From assembly GCA_015063125.1 (NCBI GenBank), contig SUTB01000003.1, forward strand, positions 1 through 64,000: DNA of 64,000 nucleotides, in the 5' to 3' direction. A model generated the notes under the pieces. The model did not search any database. It worked only from the letters and a program-made list of their open reading frames with translations, and was not told the origin of the DNA. Shown in pieces: positions 53,901-60,187 of the stretch. The position numbers and the translations under genes are program-made. Source of the DNA: Thermoplasmata archaeon. GTDB taxonomy: Archaea > Thermoplasmatota > Thermoplasmata > Methanomassiliicoccales > Methanomethylophilaceae. Numbering within the stretch: the first letter of the stretch is position 1; every line of letters begins with the position of its first letter.

Positions 53901-54225
53901 TCAGCAAATCGTTGATATTGGGGTTCGTGGAGCTGCTGTTCACGGAATTGTTGTTGTACAGGAGGTTCCCATAAGTGGTGTCCTCATAGATCGTCACCAT
54001 GTTTTTATCGGAACCGCCGTACTCCACGCCCTTGATTCCGTTTCCAGTGTATCCTCCGCTGGTGATCTCGCCCGTGGTGATCCTGTATCCATAGGTCTTT
54101 CCTATGGGGAGGACATCAGTCATTCCTGCACCATCGTTCTCCTGTTCGATCATGGTGAATGGCATGCAAAGCATGACTGCTACCACGAACAGAGCGAACA
54201 GAGTCTTCCTCGACCTGTCTTTCAT
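44959..54225 (-). CDS. Giant repeat-rich surface protein (3088 residues)
   Basis: A huge extracytoplasmic protein. It has a signal peptide (about 7-25), a unique N-terminal region (about 60-520) rich in Trp and Tyr, MBG-like and other beta domains (to about 1000), then a long series of Listeria-Bacteroides (InlB B-type) repeats to about 2750, a Ser/Thr-rich zone, and a C-terminal membrane helix (about 3063-3085) ending in KR. No LPxTG or PGF signal is seen, so the helix is the anchor. Such adhesin-like proteins occur in gut methanogens and probably contact hosts or partner microbes. AGGGGGT precedes the ATG. The leader may carry a strong hairpin. Confidence 0.9.
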   Translation of the reverse strand: MKDRSRKTLFALFVVAVMLCMPFTMIEQENDGAGMTDVLPIGKTYGYRITTGEITSGGYTGNGIKGVEYGGSDKNMVTIYEDTTYGNLLYNNNSVNSSSTNPNINDLLRFDKKTGLGPFNSFYVALNIGDTRNNGDLYKTSYGSGQIAYILNPYNLEQAIITDGTTKSAYSGTDNYTYYTYSHPSDYNIMLFIPTVYWYSDDDHLWLSNRQDYFTDDGVSPQLMEARAHTIDGQIRPYLGLGVYEASQSGSSLVSQSGKTPLNNKSVAQFRDMVNNLNTEATNETGEYMIWNYYQWTLYKMMSYTVIGTKNSQLAIGQGATLLGNGANSGPMTTGLGNTQGPYWGGLNGDGSGSYTDGKHSVKLFLENTWGSYHDLLDDVWIGEGQLHAGQNSIGNIIDHILYPSTSGTDAGLNDNQELIENAIFPNPSKEYMLPIQSTSSNPEYWDFPTFVNENKKNYLPIGDNIQYRAGYQTLCVGGHYDGQSAAGLNRMNIRNGFGDAKSDIGTRIAYVTYGGTLTYDESSEYTVTSAYGDIPSGYSLFKGVEVNVVPAEGKTIYAVIFNGIALEGTSFIMPATDIKLVILTDNVLRDPNAYRSSGNDPVVGKFIYDGQYHTGLMGDGDVYTITGQNSAKDAGLYEISVTPKQGLQWWDHTTGAKTFYWVIEKKTLVIEGASSAEISKIYDTTCNLGTDSKGQVKVTDLFIHGLVSGEVPSISATAKYSNAEARSNKVIDVTALTLSDSDTFRYDNYIYDFREFEIRGSKVTILPKGLSSLGDDLQIEEIEDQVYTGDAITPLPTISAWGKVLVLGTDYTLSFSNNIATGTATITIKGIGNYNKSVTTTFEIVKREVSWPTIIETPYSGEEQSAGLVDTQWYTVVSPAKGTAVGSYNATLRINDPTNVKWADSDQIQRQGESLRITDVDNQLTFVLSGAHWANGYSAPLLYKSSQSLQLPGIDKVIPYSKTGHDVTFLGWYETGDENKTLVTQIPAGSLGSKSFTALFSEERSTFTVSFSSEFGTHIPQQSVKYGDLVNKPTDPTTSYYIFKGWYRTYSQGVYSNPWNFETDTVASNMTLYAKWEIETCTVLWKNYDGTVLETDNDVALNSTPVFNSSNPTRVTDEHYIYTFSGWSPQVGPVTGDTIYTAIYSTTIVPYNVNIPENSAYEIVTVSGTNPAEYGTSYVFKVNPSSNQPQFSQLNGLTVTVEFEGEASKTLVKDSSGNFTISNITKSADVIITLTINKYTVSWLDQNGESIYESQHIPHGTAITDPGTPNGPNTKDASLNYTFQYWSVGSYNSTETITSMDGQVLTSDKVYYAHFTETVKMFRISYSSSNIFTLTPLNNADINAIPYGSTFQFTITVNDPSYSQIPSRVTVQANGQDIQKSTDHVFTISNITENKTLVFSGVTLNGYNVYWLREDGTQITVDSDVKHGTHPNAPAYPAQTTSSFKGWKIGGEGSIVNLNEYTMSGDVAFRAYSEYTVTFNCDNGLECTLTSPQGASGFKVPYGGSLTFTLSYPEGTRADYVLSVNGVNESSAPMGMTYVDNPDRMTTTYIISSVTKDVAVRVTLSYGLYTVEWMDGETLIMSEQYRSGSTPVPPVVPTKDPTDSTHFVFNGWKLESSSTVVDLSTVQINSDTALYADFTEVANTYTITLPDASIFTVEQGSASNVVTHGGSFKFKILPSSSAPQFSQLNGLTVISKGSTEQDITSTKDGDGYYWISNITEAKTILVDLTINVYTIQWQDENESTLYTSTHAPHGTNIIVPGTPEAPVSSDVSKNYTFAGWTKYVGSEWVPVSDPSADVAQSDMIYRATFTQVTKEFKVIYSENTIFMLVPQPEMDKDHVTYDGSFSFTVEVYSQAYSQVPDRIQVLANGTPVPKSGDVFTISNITADQVLGFQNITINGYTVTWLNENGSTILTSTDVKHGSVPTAPNMTGLNNAQYTYTVAWTKNGGTEIVNLANEVVTADVTYKAILTPTVNKYTVIWKNWDETVLETDSEAEYGSIPHYDSDTPARAQDDLNRYNFLGWTPEVTAVTGNVIYTAMFETVNVAAYVTWMNPDGEILQNSSVALGETPEFLGGTPAMTPTAQYTYNFLGWTPKVTAVTGNITYTAQYEEVLNEYKVTWVNQNGTVLKQETLTYGATPAYSGTPTMERDGQYTYTFREWTPAISNVEGDSTYFAVYNTEVNKYTVTWKNWDGTILRTQSIPYGTAPSYSGITPIKATPVDQKHSWNGWSPEIVPVTGDATYTATFDSHYFDVRITIVSSDSTLGSVLNAGTYTVKSNASMTVSDIDTSTMGTDTPAGTLSISGLDKEFGAIANNSSASMVSIFVGWYIGSDMVPDGYQINGQNDLVITAMFAQIPADYSVLVTTSYGSETMATFDENGGQQAEVISLIGIPLGTRIDVNENGSLTIGDRNITMHPNNTGYRTVEFVKWEYILSGQPVRSGDRVDEMTVIGVVVEVTTHKSTITWNDYDDSQLRQDILYNGTTPVYGLDPIRPGDDNAVYTFDGWQPDVAIVTGDATYKAKYSSNTNTAVITVDLNGAVSTLVNKDKGWILDYNGYYQKKFENGTSLDFGEVTIAQGSDVFHPIRWTDSIGATVEPGEVTGFAFYRAEFTWITWADYDGEILDKEVVEPGAVPSHADPTRADDPGIYYQFDHWEKGGMPVTLSEETVNVSTTYMAQYSMHYKSYTITFNANGGTSLSFPSKTVTFNSTYGDLPTASWPGYTFNGWYDQEGYRIYSNTVFNEVQDQTLTAHWSIIPVDPVDPEEPKSSISKETIMNADGSITERITETIQYSDSCKRVKITETTKRVDDSTQIVVTDVETDKNGASMTHRTQKDISPDGSFESTNTVTLSSGDWVTGHTSGDSRSETHTGKVELGYSDSMSNEQADLVEDLINDAISSDKNPEVVIISETPVSVPEPIIRDIIQGDGSLTFIEGGKELYLTAKTLKGMSLTSIDRLSIRITDDIPQKYKTEAGITFAYDIRMEINHQEYHEQFSEPVKVTIPYKLKEGQSVDSISVLYLGEELEKLEFTYDGENVVFYLSHMSLYSIVSEDPEPVPVDPTDEGEFPVMYIAIAAVILVAIAAVAVWIKR
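46000..51210 (-). repeat. Region of InlB-type repeats with a longer duplicated module
   Basis: Short repeats of about 65-70 residues recur, each with a V-x-W-x-x-x-D/N-G start, a Y-G-x-x-P middle and a GW-x-P-x-V ending before TY-A-x-F/Y. On top of this a module of about 490 residues appears twice: one copy from about residue 1152 (nt 50772 downward) and one from about 1645 (nt 49292 downward). Both contain PQFSQLNGLTV, ISNIT and YSQ-x-P-x-R segments in the same order. At least six plain short repeats follow. This suggests recent unequal duplication. Confidence 0.8.
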
Positions 54226-54622
54226 GGCCTTACCCCCTCTGTTGCACCCCGTGCTTCGAGCGCCTTTTTCCGATCTAATGTGGATCCGTCTGCTAAGCAG
54301 GTTAATTGTGGGATTGTCACCTTACCACGACACTTGGCCCATACCGCCATCTTCTTCAGCCTAAGGGCGATACGGTCCCCCTTTTTTTCCTAATAAAAGA
54401 TAGTTTAGCACTAATGTGGTATAAAAGTAATAGCTTTATGTTAGTTGGATAAAATACTGTTAACTATACTTTCTTTTTCATACAACCCAGTAATATCTGT
54501 TCACATCTCGTTTCGTGATCATATTTTCCTATCTAGCCCTCTTCGATCGTCCTTCGTTTTTCTCTAACTCCAAACCTTAATCTATAAAAGTCACCCGACG
54601 TATGCTGACACAGAGGATTACT
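54226..54622 (-). promoter_or_regulatory. Long region upstream of the giant gene, with a strong stem-loop
   Basis: No gene fits. For the giant gene a CTTTTATACC box near 54425 predicts a leader of about 170 bases. Within it CCGTATCGCC and GGCGGTATGG (nt 54366-54375 and 54339-54348) make a ten-pair stem with two G-U pairs, around a 17-base loop. On the plus strand the same stem is followed by CCCCCTTTTTTT and would act as a terminator. At the right end CTATAAAA (54582-54589) is the TATA box of the Mrp gene. Confidence 0.5.
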
Positions 54623-55450
54623 ATGGCAGGTCCAGTTTTGACCGGAGAATCAATCGAGCAGGAGACGAGGCTCAATGATGCACTCGCCCAGATCAAGCAC
54701 GTTATCATCGTCATCAGCGGTAAGGGCGGAGTAGGAAAGAGCACGGTCTCATCCAACCTCGCGATGACTCTCGCTATGAAAGGTTATGAGACCGGTCTGA
54801 TGGATATCGACATCACGGGCCCCAACATCCCCAAGATGTTCGGCATCGAGGACGAACAGCTCATGGCGGACGAGGACAGGATGCTCATCCCGATCATAGT
54901 TCCCCCGTCGCTCAAAGTCATGTCCATGGCGTTTCTGCTTCCCAGCAAAGATGTCCCTGTAATGTGGCGCGGACCTGTCAAGATGTCCGCCGTCCAGCAG
55001 TTCATCGAGGACGTCAGGTGGGGCAAGCTCGACTACCTCGTTATCGACATGCCTCCGGGAACCGGAGACGAGGCTCTGTCCATAGTGCAGCTGATCCCCA
55101 AGGCAGACGGAATGGTCGTCGTCACGACACCTCAGGACGTAGCCCTTCTGGACAGCAGGAAGTCCGTTGGATTCGCCGCACAGACCAAGATCCCCATCAT
55201 CGGAATCATCGAGAACATGAGCGGATTCGTCTGCCCCCACTGCGGAGAGGTCACCGACATCTTCAAATCAGGCGGAGGAGAGGCCACGGCCAAGGAGATG
55301 AACATCCAGTTCCTTGGTAAGATCCCGATCGAGCCAGCCGTCGTACTGAGCGGGGATTCCGGTATGCCTATCGTGCTGAAGGACCCCAAGTCCGCATCCG
55401 CACAGGCCTTCGAGGGCATCATAGACAAGATCATCAAGACAGTTGAGTGA
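54623..55450 (+). CDS. Mrp/NBP35-type P-loop Fe-S carrier ATPase
   Basis: A 275-residue protein that holds and delivers Fe-S clusters. The deviant Walker A ISGKGGVGKSTVSSN is near residue 35, DIDITGPNIPKM follows, and the cluster-binding CPHC is near 215 (FVCPHCGEVTDIF). It is usually a dimer with a bridging cluster. The TATA box centred at 54585 predicts transcription from about 54610, after the ATG at 54602, so I prefer ATG 54623 (MAGPVLT) behind AGAGGATT. The NifX-like gene follows at once. Confidence 0.92.
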   Translation: MAGPVLTGESIEQETRLNDALAQIKHVIIVISGKGGVGKSTVSSNLAMTLAMKGYETGLMDIDITGPNIPKMFGIEDEQLMADEDRMLIPIIVPPSLKVMSMAFLLPSKDVPVMWRGPVKMSAVQQFIEDVRWGKLDYLVIDMPPGTGDEALSIVQLIPKADGMVVVTTPQDVALLDSRKSVGFAAQTKIPIIGIIENMSGFVCPHCGEVTDIFKSGGGEATAKEMNIQFLGKIPIEPAVVLSGDSGMPIVLKDPKSASAQAFEGIIDKIIKTVE

Positions 55451-55451
55451 G

Positions 55452-55787
55452 ATGAGGATCGTAGTAATCTCAGAGGGCGAGTCGCTTGACTCCGAAGTGG
55501 CCGAGGATTTCGGCCACGCCCCCTTCTTCCTAGTGGTGGATTCCGACAGTCTGGACTATCACGTTATCGAGAACGAGTTCGCCGATTCGCCCGAAGGTGC
55601 CGGTGTTGCGGTCGCCAAGGCGATAACCACTTTGGAACCTGATGCAGTCATAACCGGCGGCATCGGAATGCACGGACTGGACATCCTCAGAAAAGCAAAC
55701 ATCATTGTATCCTATGATGAAGAAGGTCCGGTCGAACAGTGCATCACGGACTTCGTCAGAAGGCACAACAGAAATATGGCCGCGTGA
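55452..55787 (+). CDS. NifX/NifB-C-type (dinitrogenase cofactor family) protein
   Basis: A 111-residue single domain of the NifX/NafY/NifB-C family (PF02579), with the start MRIVVISEGESLDSEVAEDFGHAPFF and the late TGGIGMHGLDILRKANI. The family binds Fe-S or Fe-Mo cluster intermediates. Many anaerobes without nitrogenase carry it next to an Mrp-type ATPase, as here (one base after the Mrp stop), so it probably helps with Fe-S cluster delivery. No nitrogenase genes are in the window. Confidence 0.88.
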   Translation: MRIVVISEGESLDSEVAEDFGHAPFFLVVDSDSLDYHVIENEFADSPEGAGVAVAKAITTLEPDAVITGGIGMHGLDILRKANIIVSYDEEGPVEQCITDFVRRHNRNMAA

Positions 55788-55791
55788 GCGG

Positions 55792-56418
55792 TCAGACCCC
55801 TTTCTTATCTCCCCAGATTATCTTGTGCAGCTGGGGCAGGACCCGAGCATCGACATCGTTCTTCAGTACCTGGTCCACCAGCCATTCCAGCCTGTCGGTT
55901 CCACCGACCGGTCCGAAGATCACATTGGTATCAACGGGGTGGTCGCTGAGATACTTCACCGCATAATCGAAATCGGTCTGATCCTTGATAATGAACTTGA
56001 GCTGATCCTTTCTGGAAAGGTACTGGAGATTGGATGTGAGCATCCTATCGCTCATGCCTGACGAAGGACATTTGATGTCCATGCTTATCATCATCAAAGG
56101 ATCGTTCGGAACATCCTTCAGGTCAACTGATCCGTTGGTCTCCAGGACCACTTTCTTACCTGCTGACAGGAGAGCGTCGAACAGCTCGCAGATGTCCTTC
56201 TGGAGCATCGGTTCCCCTCCTGTGATGCAGACTGTCCTGCAATCCCCAACCTTCTCCATTATCTCGGGAACGGTCATCTCCGTCCCGCCTTCCATGGAGT
56301 ACATGGTGTCGCACCAGGCGCACCTGAGGTTGCAGCCTACCGCCCTTACGAACACGGTGGGCACCCCCATGGTCAGGCCTTCGCCCTGGATCGACTTGAA
56401 AATCTCACAGATCCTCAT
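55792..56418 (-). CDS. queE: 7-carboxy-7-deazaguanine synthase QueE (radical SAM)
   Basis: A 208-residue radical SAM enzyme. The cluster motif CNLRCAWC (Cys29, Cys33, Cys36 with CxxxCxxC) follows SIQGEGLTMGVPTVFVR. It rearranges carboxytetrahydropterin to CDG, the second committed step to preQ0. The start overlaps the end of queC by 14 bases. ATG 56418 (MRICEIF) is preferred over ATG 56430. It is the last gene of the mtxX-queD-queC-queE set, ending convergent with the NifX-like gene. Confidence 0.95.
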   Translation of the reverse strand: MRICEIFKSIQGEGLTMGVPTVFVRAVGCNLRCAWCDTMYSMEGGTEMTVPEIMEKVGDCRTVCITGGEPMLQKDICELFDALLSAGKKVVLETNGSVDLKDVPNDPLMMISMDIKCPSSGMSDRMLTSNLQYLSRKDQLKFIIKDQTDFDYAVKYLSDHPVDTNVIFGPVGGTDRLEWLVDQVLKNDVDARVLPQLHKIIWGDKKGV

Positions 56419-57079
56419 AGGGAATCTCATCCTCGTATCCGGCCTCTTTGAAACCGGCCAATCTTAGCCTGCAGGAATCGCAATGGCCGCAGGCCTTCTC
56501 TCCGCCGTTGTAGCATGACCATGTCAAGTGCAGCGGCGCCCCGAGCCTCTTCCCCCTCCTGACGATGTCCGCCTTGGAGTCCATGCCGATGGGGGTGACG
56601 ATCTGTATCGGGTGTCCTTCCTTTCCTGCCTTCGTCCCAACCTCCAGCGTATGCTGGAAAGCCTTGATGAACTCAGGAGTGCAATCGGGGTATCCTGAAT
56701 AGTCCACTGCATTCACACCGATATAGATCCTGTCCGCATCGATGGATTCGCAAAGCCCTGCGGCAATGCTCAGGAACACTATGTTCCTCGCAGGGACGTA
56801 TGTGACCGGGATCTCCTCGTCCAGCTCTCCCTCGCGGTCCATAGGGACATCCATATCCTCCCTTGTCAGAGCAGAACGGAATGAGCTCAGATTGAGGTCT
56901 ATTATCACATGCGGGACCTTGTAGAACTTGCATACGTTTGCTGCAGAGGTCAGCTCCTTGGTGTGCCTCTGGCCGTACCTGAAGCTCAGTCCCGTGGGTT
57001 CGCAGCCGTCCGCTATGGCCTGGGCCATGCATGTGGTGGAATCCAATCCACCGGACAGAAGGACGACTGCCTTAGGCAT
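56405..57079 (-). CDS. queC: 7-cyano-7-deazaguanine (preQ0) synthase QueC
   Basis: A 224-residue ATP-dependent enzyme that converts CDG and ammonia to preQ0. The PP-loop VLLSGGLDSTTC is at residues 6-17. The C-terminal zinc site has CYNGGEKACGHCDSC. RHTKELTSAANVC and YVPARNIVFLSIAAG are also typical. It begins one base after queD ends and overlaps queE. Confidence 0.96.
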   Translation of the reverse strand: MPKAVVLLSGGLDSTTCMAQAIADGCEPTGLSFRYGQRHTKELTSAANVCKFYKVPHVIIDLNLSSFRSALTREDMDVPMDREGELDEEIPVTYVPARNIVFLSIAAGLCESIDADRIYIGVNAVDYSGYPDCTPEFIKAFQHTLEVGTKAGKEGHPIQIVTPIGMDSKADIVRRGKRLGAPLHLTWSCYNGGEKACGHCDSCRLRLAGFKEAGYEDEIPYEDL

Positions 57080-57559
57080 TCAGAGCACCTTCGTGAACCA
57101 TGCGGTCTGGCCGCGCTCCTCGTCCAGTCCGATTGATACTGACTTCACGTTGGACGGGAAGGTGAGTTCCCTGGCCATGCGCTCGGCCATCATCCTCGAC
57201 ATCTCCTCGGCCGTTGTGGTGGGGATGTCCAATAATGTGACGTCCATCCTGGGGAAAACATACCTCTTCCCGTCGCAGATGGCCTCAACGGACTCATCGG
57301 TAACAGTAAGGTGGACGTCCTCGGACTTGGTGGGAAGGAGGGTCTTGTGATCGACCTCGTCGATCATCTCCTTCAGCTTCTTCTTGAGGACAACGAAATC
57401 CATTATCATGCCCTCCTCTCCGATCTCCCCTTCGAGTCTGAGACGGACTATGTATGAATGTCCGTGCAGCCTGGAGCACTTCTCGTGCCTGGGGATGAAA
57501 TGGCATGCTGAGAACCTTATGCCCCCGTATCCTCCGTCAATCTCTAGATACATGATCAT
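57080..57559 (-). CDS. queD: 6-carboxy-tetrahydropterin synthase QueD
   Basis: A 159-residue protein of the PTPS/QueD fold. Zinc ligands are His18-like (FSACHF) and the LHGHSY pair; CSRLHGH has the QueD cysteine. A glutamate/aspartate (GMIMDF) and DHKTLL lie in the active site. It makes carboxytetrahydropterin from dihydroneopterin triphosphate. It has an extra segment of about 25 residues (near 80-105) compared with short bacterial QueD. The ATG overlaps the mtxX stop as ATGA. Confidence 0.93.
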   Translation of the reverse strand: MIMYLEIDGGYGGIRFSACHFIPRHEKCSRLHGHSYIVRLRLEGEIGEEGMIMDFVVLKKKLKEMIDEVDHKTLLPTKSEDVHLTVTDESVEAICDGKRYVFPRMDVTLLDIPTTTAEEMSRMMAERMARELTFPSNVKSVSIGLDEERGQTAWFTKVL

Positions 57560-58299
57560 TCCTCCGTCATCCTCATCGCCAATGCGAGGGAATCTGTGTA
57601 ATCCGTCTTGACCCTGGACGTGTCTATGAACACCTTGTCAATGTTGACGACAGGTGCGCCCAGCGCCTTGGCCCCTCCGATGAAATGGAGGGTCCTGAAT
57701 ATGATGTTGCCCGTTATTCCTTCGGGCGCTATGAGAATGTCCGCGTTGTTCACCGCATCCTCGATGAGGATCTGACAGTGGTATGCGTCATAGCCCTCGT
57801 CCCTGAGCTGCTTGGCGATATTCCTTGCACTCTCGATCGATCTGTCTACCGCCTTGCATCTGCCTACGTCCTCGCACCTTCCGCCGGACATGACGGCGAC
57901 CTTGGTGCCCAGACCTACCCTCTTGGCCATCTTGACGCACTGCCTTGCCAGCTCTTCCTTCTGGGGGTCTGTCCAGCCCTCGTCTATGCCGACAGGGGCC
58001 ATGAGGATCATCTTTCCGCTCAGAAGCTCCAGGAAGACTATCCTCTCCAGGGATTTGACCTCCAGCCTCTTCTTCAGGAGAGGGAGGAGAACGGACGATG
58101 ACATGTCCCCGCGGACAGCGGCATCGATCTTGCCTGTGGCGAGGTCATCGACCAGAAGGTCGGGATCGTCGTAGATCACGACGTCATGGCCCTTCATCGC
58201 GGCTACGCTCTTCTCGACGTTTCCCGCATCGGTGCCGCGTCCGATACCGACACGCACCTTCGGGAGCTCGCTCTTGAGGAGGGCCTCTGTAGTGAACAT
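57556..58299 (-). CDS. mtxX: Methanogenesis marker protein 4 (MtxX)
   Basis: A 247-residue protein of the MtxX/Mmp4 family, distantly like phosphotransacetylase. Typical blocks are VGIGRGTDAGNVEKS near the N-terminus, AAVRGDMSSS, LMAPVGIDEGWT and APEGITGNIIFRTLHF. It is found almost only in methanogens; the function is unknown. A TTATTTATTTAATA box and a strong Shine-Dalgarno GGAGGT give it its own promoter, and it leads the queDCE genes by an ATGA overlap. Its context therefore links a methanogenesis marker to preQ0 synthesis. Confidence 0.92.
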   Translation of the reverse strand: MFTTEALLKSELPKVRVGIGRGTDAGNVEKSVAAMKGHDVVIYDDPDLLVDDLATGKIDAAVRGDMSSSVLLPLLKKRLEVKSLERIVFLELLSGKMILMAPVGIDEGWTDPQKEELARQCVKMAKRVGLGTKVAVMSGGRCEDVGRCKAVDRSIESARNIAKQLRDEGYDAYHCQILIEDAVNNADILIAPEGITGNIIFRTLHFIGGAKALGAPVVNIDKVFIDTSRVKTDYTDSLALAMRMTEE

Positions 58300-58369
58300 A
58301 AGACCTCCAACAGTTTCCTATTAAATAAATAAGTACGAGAAGAGAAACGCTGAATCCGAACCTGCAGGC

Positions 58370-59353
58370 TCAAGGCCTGATCTGATCGAACTCGTAATCC
58401 GCCCATTCCCTATCGCCGAGGACGATGTCCAACTCAGGAATGGTGAGCATGGGCCTGTCGTACTTTGCGGAATCGTCCATGGCTACACGCGGGCATGCCG
58501 TGTTCACATATGCGTCGACCCTGTAAGACGTAAGGGATATGGGATTGATCTCCTCCAGGATCGCTTTGTATGCCTTGAGACCGTGCGTCCTGATCTTCTC
58601 GATGATCATATCGGCTTCTGCGGAACGGTTCTGGCCTACCTTGCTGCAGACGATGACCAAGAAGCTCTGGGCATTGGAGGCGGATTGTATCGCAGCGAAT
58701 CTCTTCCTCAGGATCCGGTCCCTGGTCTCCGCCATATTGCGGACCTCTTTTGTGACAGGGTTCAGGACGATAATGTCCTTATTCACACCGAATGCTGCTG
58801 CAAGCGGATGGAAATCGCCCTCCCCAATGAACAGGAACGCATCCACATCGTCGATGACCGCCTCGGCCGAGCTGCAGTTGCACCCCAGAACCTGACCGGG
58901 ATATGCGATCCTCCTGTCACCGACACCCACGGACACTTTCCTGCCGTTCTTCTCCAAGATTGCTTTCACCACGGGGATCAGTCCAAGGTACTGGACGGTC
59001 GCCAGAAGCCCTATCCTCTCGGGAAGATCCTTTAAGGAATCCATTACAGAATCGTCCAAAGTGACGTCTGAACGCGACTCGATGTACATTACGTTCGGGT
59101 CGTCACCCTGCGAAGGTATCGGCGAATGGCCGAAGTGCACCAAGGCATCTGTCTTGCCCTTGTAATCATACAGATCGCAGGCCCCGTAACATGGGAGGCC
59201 CACGATCAGTGTATCAACGCCCGTCTTATCGGACAGGTATTCAGAAATCTCTGTCGCCCGGATCTTCAGACCCTCGGGCAATTGGAGGGCGACGGAGGAA
59301 TATCCTCCGTCGCGAATCCAAGCAACGATGTCGTCCAATCTGAAATCGAACAT
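58370..59353 (-). CDS. dph2: Diphthamide synthase Dph2 (noncanonical radical SAM)
   Basis: A 327-residue enzyme of diphthamide synthesis on elongation factor 2. It moves the aminocarboxypropyl group of SAM to a histidine with an unusual 4Fe-4S cluster. The three cluster cysteines are in GLPCYGACD (Cys55 or Cys59), GCNCSSAEA and NTACPRVAMDD. The archaeal homodimer needs no Dph1. It follows the L10e gene by seven bases, so both are probably one transcript. Confidence 0.94.
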   Translation of the reverse strand: MFDFRLDDIVAWIRDGGYSSVALQLPEGLKIRATEISEYLSDKTGVDTLIVGLPCYGACDLYDYKGKTDALVHFGHSPIPSQGDDPNVMYIESRSDVTLDDSVMDSLKDLPERIGLLATVQYLGLIPVVKAILEKNGRKVSVGVGDRRIAYPGQVLGCNCSSAEAVIDDVDAFLFIGEGDFHPLAAAFGVNKDIIVLNPVTKEVRNMAETRDRILRKRFAAIQSASNAQSFLVIVCSKVGQNRSAEADMIIEKIRTHGLKAYKAILEEINPISLTSYRVDAYVNTACPRVAMDDSAKYDRPMLTIPELDIVLGDREWADYEFDQIRP

Positions 59354-59360
59354 CTCGGAA

Positions 59361-59879
59361 TCAGTTTACAAATTCCTTGCCCTTCTCTACGTCGACGTAG
59401 CAGGGGGAGGGGAATTTCATGGATGCTCTCCAGAGAGCGTCCTTCGCTACTGCGATCTTGTCAGGGTTGACCCTGACGGTCAGGATTGCCTGGTTGCGCT
59501 CGAGCCTTGCAGCTGTTCCGACCGCCTTTCCGAATCCCTGACGCATTCCACTCGAAACACGGTCAGCTCCTGCGCCGGTTGCGAGCTTGTTCTCCCTGAG
59601 GACGACGTGGGGGAACGCCCTTACCGTCATGTGGTAGTTGGCGACTCCTGCCTGGGAGGTGAGAACCTTGTTTGCAGCGATACGACCTGCCTCGATTGAG
59701 GTGTGCCTTACCTGGACGCGGTTCTTGACTTTCAATGTCAGTGTAACGGGGAACTCCTGCCTGGTGTTTCCCATCTCGTACTGACTTACACGGCTTGCAG
59801 GCACTCCACCCATGTATTCGCGGCGTGTGTATGCCTGTCCCTTGATCTGCCTGTACATCGATGCTGGCTTTCTTACCAT
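59361..59879 (-). CDS. rpl10e: Large-subunit ribosomal protein L10e (uL16)
   Basis: A 172-residue ribosomal protein of full length. The start MVRKPASMYRQIKGQAYTRREY, the middle RVQVRHTSIEAGRIAAN and VRAFPHVVLRENK are characteristic. It sits near the peptidyl transferase centre. GGTGGT lies before the ATG and a TATATAG box about 50 bases upstream predicts a leader of some 25 bases. Dph2 is in the same operon. Confidence 0.97.
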   Translation of the reverse strand: MVRKPASMYRQIKGQAYTRREYMGGVPASRVSQYEMGNTRQEFPVTLTLKVKNRVQVRHTSIEAGRIAANKVLTSQAGVANYHMTVRAFPHVVLRENKLATGAGADRVSSGMRQGFGKAVGTAARLERNQAILTVRVNPDKIAVAKDALWRASMKFPSPCYVDVEKGKEFVN

Positions 59880-60014
59880 TTAAACCACCAATTGTGATTG
59901 TGATAGGAACCCTCAATCCAGACGCCTATATAACGACTAGGTTGGGCTCCCATATTCTGTCTCGGACGATTGACAACACCCATATAAATGTTATGCCAAA
60001 TTTGCGCGTATATA

Positions 60015-60145
60015 GGGAAAATCAGGCATCTAGGCAGCTGACGCGCCTGATCTGTCGGTGCGGTTTCATCCTTCGACTTCCCGGCTTTGCGAGCATTGGA
60101 AAACCTAAGAGAGCCAGATTTACAATTCTCGATGATATCTGACGG
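60015..60145 (+). ncRNA. Candidate structured RNA upstream of the unknown gene
   Basis: The 308 bases between the L10e gene and the next gene have no ORF. Two TATA boxes (CATATAAATG at 59981 and CGTATATAGG at 60008) point right, yet the next gene has its own box at 60155. Between them ATCAGGC/GCCTGAT (60021-60027/60045-60051) and CAGAT/ATCTG pair, and GGGAA/TTCCC may close the first half. It may be a small RNA or a leader. No tRNA or C/D features are seen. Confidence 0.3.
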
Positions 60146-60187
60146 GGCAGGAATAGTTTATTATGCCTGTGGATGATATAGTTTTTG

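Noticed and set aside
44959-54225. Repeats of the giant gene as a possible CRISPR array
   Set aside because: The repeats are coding, diverged at DNA level, and of protein-domain length; there are no short identical repeats with spacers and no cas gene.
54104-54364. 86-codon plus-strand frame over the start of the giant gene
   Set aside because: Antisense to the signal peptide region and low in protein-like features, although a terminator-like hairpin follows it.
55452-55787. NifX-like gene as evidence of nitrogen fixation
   Set aside because: No nif structural genes are present, and this family is widespread in non-fixing anaerobes next to Mrp ATPases.
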